Positions 34,701-38,116 of a stretch of DNA of 38,116 bases are shown here, one piece after another; position 1 is the stretch's first letter; each line of letters opens with the position of its first letter. The translations under genes and the position numbers were made by a program. The notes beneath the pieces were generated by a model. It was not told the origin of the DNA, made no database searches, and saw nothing but the letters and a program-made list of their open reading frames with translations. Source of the stretch: an uncultured Acetatifactor sp. (lineage in GTDB: Bacteria > Bacillota > Clostridia > Lachnospirales > Lachnospiraceae). The stretch is from positions 1 through 38,116 of the forward strand of contig CANQEV010000029.1 of the NCBI GenBank assembly GCA_947595925.1, given 5' to 3'.

Positions 34701-36013
34701 TGCTCACACCCCCTTAGATAATCGATAAACTGGCTGGCCGTCCTGCCGGAAAGCCCGCCGTGGGACAGCTCCCACTGATTGGCTTTCAGGAGCAGTTCTT
34801 CCTCCGGCATCCCGATCCCGTATCTCTCCGCCAGGGTCCGGACGATCTCCTGAAACTCCTTCTTATCCGGCCGTCCGAAATAGATCGTCACGCCGAAGCG
34901 GTAAGCCAGGGACAGCTTTTCCTGCACGGTGTCCCCGCTGTGCATATCCTGATCCTCCTTGTCGGAATAGTTTTCCCGGATCAGATGGCGGCGGTTGGAG
35001 GTAGCGTAGATCAGCACATTGTCCGGCCGTTTCTCCAGACCGCCCTCGATCACCGCCTTCAGATACTTGTACTCGATCTCAAAATCCTCGAAACTCAGGT
35101 CGTCCATATAGATCACAAAGCGGTATCCCCGGCTCTTGACCTGGGCGATCACTTCGTTTAAGTCCTGGAACTGGCTCTTGTAGATCTCGATCACACGCAG
35201 GCCCTTTTCATAATATTCGTTGGTCATGGCTTTGATACAGGAGGATTTTCCCGTCCCGGCGTCCCCAAAGAGCAGACAGTTGTTCGCGGGACGCTTTGCC
35301 ACGAAGGCGTCCGTGTTGTCCCGGAGTTTTTTCTTCGCGGCGTCATAGCCCACCAGATCGTCAAACTTCACATGGGCGATGTTCCGGATCGGCTCGATCA
35401 CCACCCTGTCGCCCTCCCGGGCGATGCGGAAAGACTTGTGCAGGCCAAATTTCCCCACGCCGAAACGCTGATAAAATTCCGCCAGCACCCGCTTCATCTC
35501 CTCCGGGGAGGGCGCCTTTGCCATCTCCTCGGAAAGAATCCCGATCTGACGGCTGATCCTGTGGTTGTACATCCGGCCGCTCCGGTCGTCCCGCCGGTAG
35601 GCAAGCGCGACGGAAAGCTCCGGTACGTCCAGCTTTTCCATCATGCCTGAGAAATCCCAGTCATACAGTTTCTTTAAGATCCGCATATCGTGAAGAGCCG
35701 CCTCCGTGATGCTCCCGGCCGGCTCCTCCCGCAGCTCGCAGCCCAGGCTGTACGCGTTCTCGTCATTCACTAAAAGATCCGCAAGATAGCGCTGCCAGAG
35801 GTTCCCGTCAAACCCGCACCGCTCCGCCAGCTCGATCAGTTCCCGGATGCACTCATAAAGCCGCGCGCCCAGCGCCTCTTTTTCCGACGGTGAGATCTCC
35901 CCCTGCGCTTCTCCGCCGCAGCGGTCCATCAGCTCCGTCATCTCCCGGAAAAGCGACTGCCCGGAGAGATCCCTGTATAAGATCAGCTTCCCGTATTCCA
36001 TTTTGTCGACCAT
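34697..36013 (-). CDS. DUF815-type AAA ATPase
   Basis: A 438-residue ATPase. The first 190 residues are helical and specific to the family. The P-loop GDAGTGKSS starts at about 250, Walker B is RFVIYMDDLSFE, and later come YATSNRRHLI and the C-terminal GLSGRTASQFIDYL, as in DUF815 proteins, which have no established role that I know. The start is uncertain: the ATG at 36013 has GGA at 5 bases, and an in-frame ATG at 36001 (MEYGKL) follows a GGGATGG. It lies 15 bp after pheA and overlaps the Ppx/GppA gene. Confidence 0.9.
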   Translation of the reverse strand: MVDKMEYGKLILYRDLSGQSLFREMTELMDRCGGEAQGEISPSEKEALGARLYECIRELIELAERCGFDGNLWQRYLADLLVNDENAYSLGCELREEPAGSITEAALHDMRILKKLYDWDFSGMMEKLDVPELSVALAYRRDDRSGRMYNHRISRQIGILSEEMAKAPSPEEMKRVLAEFYQRFGVGKFGLHKSFRIAREGDRVVIEPIRNIAHVKFDDLVGYDAAKKKLRDNTDAFVAKRPANNCLLFGDAGTGKSSCIKAMTNEYYEKGLRVIEIYKSQFQDLNEVIAQVKSRGYRFVIYMDDLSFEDFEIEYKYLKAVIEGGLEKRPDNVLIYATSNRRHLIRENYSDKEDQDMHSGDTVQEKLSLAYRFGVTIYFGRPDKKEFQEIVRTLAERYGIGMPEEELLLKANQWELSHGGLSGRTASQFIDYLRGCEQ

Positions 36014-36028
36014 CCCTTTCCATGCGTC

Positions 36029-37156
36029 CTAATAATTCCCCAGGATTTTCATGTTCAGCGCTTCCTCCCGAAGCCCCCTGATAGCGTTCTTTACCGCCCC
36101 GTCCGCCAGGTTCCCGTCAAAATCCACAAAGAACCGATACTCCCAGCTCCGCTCCGGGATGGGTCGGCTCTCGATCTTTGTCATGTTCAGATTGTTGTAG
36201 ATGAAATGAGAGAGCATGTGATACAGCGATCCGCTCTCGTGGGGGACCTCAAAGCAGATGCTGATCTTTTTGGCGTCCCTGCGGAAGATCTTCTGGTTCG
36301 TCACAATAATAAATCTCGTAGAGTTGGAATCACACTGATTCACGCCTTTTTTCAGGACTTCCAGCCCGTAAATTTTTGCCGCGTGTTCTCCGGCGATGGC
36401 CGCCTGGGTCCTGTCCTGTTCCTCCGCCACCTTTTTCGCCGCGAAAGCGTTGTTCTGCATACTGATCTGCTGCCAGTCGTGATCCGCAAGGAACCTGGCG
36501 CTCTGCATCAGGGACTGGGGATGGGAGTACACCGTCCGGATGTCCTCCAGCCGTGCCCCGGGGACGCCGAGAAGACAGTGCTCGATCTTCAGGATCTGTT
36601 CTCCCACGATATAATTCTCAAACTCCACCAAAAGGTCGTAGTTTTCGCTGATAAAGCCCGCCGTGGAATTTTCGATGGGCAGCACCGCGAAATCCGCCGC
36701 CCCCTCGTCGATGGCTTCCATGGCCTCCCGGAAGCTCTCCACATGGAAGCTCTTGACCTCATCCCCGAAAAATTTCTGCATGGCGGCCTGGGAATAGGCC
36801 CCCTCCGCCCCCTGGAACACCACCCTGGCCCTGCTGGTGTCCAGTTCGTCCACACCGATAAAGGGCAGCTTTCCCTGAACGCCGCTCTCCGACAACATAC
36901 GGTACTGGAGCTTGCGGCTCATGGCGATGATCTGCTCGAAGAGTTCCTCCACCCCGTGACTGTTGAAATCGTTGTGGGTCAAGGATTTCACCTTCGCCAG
37001 TTTCTCCTTCTCCCGCTGCCGGTCAAGGACTTTCTTCCCGGTGCTGATCTTATACTCCGCGACCTGTCCGCAGAGATCCATCCTCTTCTCATAAAGTCTG
37101 ACGATATCTTCGTCGATCTCATCCAACTGTGCCCTGAGTTCCAATAAATCTGCCAT
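36029..37156 (-). CDS. pheA: Bifunctional chorismate mutase / prephenate dehydratase
   Basis: A 375-residue P-protein that turns chorismate into prephenate and then phenylpyruvate for phenylalanine synthesis. Residues about 1-90 are an AroQ chorismate mutase (LRAQLDEIDEDIVRLYEKRM, YKISTGKKVLDRQRE). About 110-290 are the dehydratase (VVFQGAEGAYSQAA, VLPIENSTAGFI, SHPQSLMQ, DSNSTRFIIV). From about 297 an ACT domain binds phenylalanine for feedback control (HESGSLYHML, KIESRPIPERSWEYRFFVDF). Length is normal. GAGGTGAG lies directly upstream of the ATG at 37156. A promoter and a hairpin leader precede it. It is first in a run with the ATPase, Ppx/GppA and ppk. Confidence 0.96.
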   Translation of the reverse strand: MADLLELRAQLDEIDEDIVRLYEKRMDLCGQVAEYKISTGKKVLDRQREKEKLAKVKSLTHNDFNSHGVEELFEQIIAMSRKLQYRMLSESGVQGKLPFIGVDELDTSRARVVFQGAEGAYSQAAMQKFFGDEVKSFHVESFREAMEAIDEGAADFAVLPIENSTAGFISENYDLLVEFENYIVGEQILKIEHCLLGVPGARLEDIRTVYSHPQSLMQSARFLADHDWQQISMQNNAFAAKKVAEEQDRTQAAIAGEHAAKIYGLEVLKKGVNQCDSNSTRFIIVTNQKIFRRDAKKISICFEVPHESGSLYHMLSHFIYNNLNMTKIESRPIPERSWEYRFFVDFDGNLADGAVKNAIRGLREEALNMKILGNY

Positions 37157-37176
37157 TTCTCACCTCGTAATCATAG

Positions 37177-37226
37177 AAAACTTTCCGGTTTCGGAACGTT
37201 GCCGTTCCATCCCCGCCGGTCCGGAA
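37177..37226 (-). promoter_or_regulatory. Structured leader (attenuator-like hairpin) of pheA
   Basis: On the minus strand TTCCGG (37226-37221 as CCGGAA on the plus) pairs with CCGGAA (37188-37183), enclosing a perfect inner stem GGAACG-GCAA-CGTTCC (37208-37193) capped by a GNRA loop. The outer arm is followed by AG and TTTT (37180-37177). It lies inside the roughly 95-base leader. The weak T-run makes termination possible but not certain. Confidence 0.5.
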
Positions 37227-37256
37227 GAAACTGCAACTTCGAAAATACCTACCCTT

Positions 37257-37285
37257 ATAATACTTCGAAACCCGCTTGATAGCAA
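37257..37285 (-). promoter_or_regulatory. Promoter of pheA
   Basis: TTGCTA (37285-37280) and TATTAT (37262-37257) are 17 bases apart on the minus strand. Transcription would begin near 37250, about 95 bases before the ATG at 37156. Confidence 0.6.
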
Positions 37286-37324
37286 GCAAAAAGTGCGATA
37301 TACTACTCTCAACAGTTCCGCCAG

Positions 37325-37674
37325 CCGCCGTGGTTCGGGCAAAAATTGTGCTCGCACAAATTTTTGCCGAACACGTGCGGCTGAGGGAGCGCCATTTTAT
37401 GAGCAAAGACAGCTGCGCAAGCAGCGGTAAGCGCGTCAGCGCGGCTTTGCGAATGGCGCGGGCGGAACTGGTGTCAAAGGCAGTTTCGGCACCGCCGTTC
37501 TATGCGCAAAGACAGCTGCGCAAGCAGCGGTAAGCGCGTCAGCGCGGCTTTGCGAATGGCGCGGGCGGAACTGGTGCAAAAATGTTTTGGCGCGGGCGGA
37601 ACTGGTGCCGAAGGCAGTTTCGGCACCGCCGGAACTAAAATTATTTTGTCTGCGCTCAGAGGAGGATATTTAGA
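37325..37674. repeat. Repeat cluster in the divergent gap between pheA and the DUF5050-like gene
   Basis: This gap has no credible gene. It carries two plus-orientation units of the same dispersed element found at 2723-3074. The fuller unit begins with a long hairpin at 37334-37371 (tip GTG-CTCG-CAC), then CTGAGGGAGCGCCATTTT, ATGAGCAAAGAC and the two short stems, ending near 37473. A second unit from 37502 lacks the hairpin. Between and after them a 19-base sequence GGCGCGGGCGGAACTGGTG occurs three times (37455, 37558, 37589). Confidence 0.8.
37604..37627. repeat. Perfect 9-bp inverted repeat upstream of the DUF5050-like gene
   Basis: GGTGCCGAA (37604-37612) and TTCGGCACC (37619-37627) pair fully around a 6-base loop, with GGCGG and CCGCC available further out. 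It ends about 47 bases before the ATG at 37675. No T-run follows at once, so terminator function is uncertain. Confidence 0.7.
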
Positions 37675-38088
37675 ATGGCAGCAGAATTTGATACAGGAAA
37701 CAGCACAAACCGCTCTTTGCTAAAAAAGCAGTCCCTCGTGGCAATGATCGTGGTGTTTGCCGTGATCGCCGTTCTCACCGCGATCCTGCTCCTGCGGGGC
37801 TTTCTTCCGGGACGCCGGATCTCCAATCCCCCCGGCACAGTTGGAAACACCGCCGGAAACCTGAACAACGGGGGCCTCTTCTGCGAATATAACGATGTCG
37901 TATACTTCTCCAACCCCTATGACGACGGGGCACTCTACGCCATGGCGTCGGACGAGAGCGACATCCGCTTTCTCAGCAGTTCCGTCCCGCAGAACCTTCT
38001 CGCCGGAGGCGATTACCTATACTACTTCCAGACCGGCGTCGAATGCTCATGTACGGTAAGGAAGCAAGCAACCGAAAACAAGAGATAG
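37675..38088 (+). CDS. DUF5050-like membrane-anchored protein, cut short at the window edge
   Basis: A 137-residue reading frame with an excellent AGGAGG site 9 bases upstream. After a short hydrophilic start there is one membrane helix (about 21-42, LVAMIVVFAVIAVLTAILLL), then a linker and the opening of a beta-propeller-like DUF5050 domain (NNGGLFCEYNDVVYFSNPYD, ALYAMASDESDIRFL, NLLAGGDYLYYFQTG). Family members are several hundred residues long. Here the family sequence stops near 38037 and a basic, unrelated tail (ECSCTVRKQATENKR) leads to a stop. An inserted element beginning there is the likely cause. The intact protein would sit on the outer face of the membrane; function unknown. Confidence 0.75.
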   Translation: MAAEFDTGNSTNRSLLKKQSLVAMIVVFAVIAVLTAILLLRGFLPGRRISNPPGTVGNTAGNLNNGGLFCEYNDVVYFSNPYDDGALYAMASDESDIRFLSSSVPQNLLAGGDYLYYFQTGVECSCTVRKQATENKR

Positions 38089-38116
38089 ACCGCCAGCACT
38101 ACACTATTCCGAACCA
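38038..38116. mobile_element. Possible edge of an inserted element
   Basis: The last 79 bases have different composition (A-rich, with GCAAGCAACCGAAAACAAG) from the gene they interrupt. The stretch CTCATGTACGGT resembles one strand of a group II intron domain V, and AACCGAAA is also intron-like, but the diagnostic 5' GTGYG and the other domain V strand are not seen. Only a boundary is visible. Confidence 0.3.

Noticed and set aside
37157..37256. T-box riboswitch before pheA
   Set aside because: The leader is only about 95 bases and I find no T-box sequence or specifier stem; only a simple two-tier hairpin is visible.

Overview
The window reads as chromosome of a fairly GC-rich Gram-positive anaerobe, most likely a gut Lachnospiraceae-type Firmicute. 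This rests on strong AGGAGG-type ribosome sites, a chorismate mutase-prephenate dehydratase P-protein, a Maf-HAD fusion, a DUF5050-like protein and short dispersed repeats of a kind I associate with that family. That placement is inference. I saw no rRNA, tRNA, CRISPR array, transposase or phage gene. Almost everything lies on the minus strand, so the genes are transcribed from right to left; only two genes are on the plus strand.

Reading in the direction of transcription, 37156-30791 holds a housekeeping run: pheA, a DUF815 ATPase, a Ppx/GppA-HD protein and polyphosphate kinase. After a decayed repeat stretch comes a Maf nucleotide pyrophosphatase fused to a HAD phosphatase (30527-29286).

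From 29199 to 15605 lies the centrepiece, a Gram-positive Pel-type exopolysaccharide locus. In order it holds a small acidic protein, an orphan PqqD-like protein, PelD fused to an N-terminal SDR domain, PelE, a 793-residue membrane protein of unknown function, a membrane-anchored DUF2194 (PelA-like) protein, the glycosyltransferase PelF, the exporter PelG, a second family-4 glycosyltransferase and a soluble DUF4832 protein. PelD keeps an RxxD motif where diguanylate cyclases have their inhibitory c-di-GMP site, so the export complex is probably switched on by c-di-GMP. A second DUF4832 paralogue with a membrane anchor faces it on the plus strand (14191-15627), and their 3' ends overlap by 23 bp.

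From 14082 to 7468 a second polysaccharide operon follows: GT4, a Wzx-like flippase, GT2, a PF14907-type nucleotidyltransferase, an OmpR-type response regulator and a soluble histidine kinase. Most junctions overlap. Two different exporters (PelG and the flippase) therefore sit side by side. After this come a chemoreceptor with an unusual basic N-terminus, a surface transglutaminase-like protein, a 3-methyladenine DNA glycosylase, a MATE efflux pump and a TetR regulator at the window edge.

Two intergenic zones (2723-3074 and 37325-37634) carry copies of one dispersed repeat in the same orientation relative to itself. Its leading hairpin keeps a GTG-CTYG-CAC tip while the stem sequence below changes in a compensated way, which suggests a structured RNA or single-stranded DNA element. 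The right edge ends in a DUF5050-like gene that is cut short, probably by an inserted element.
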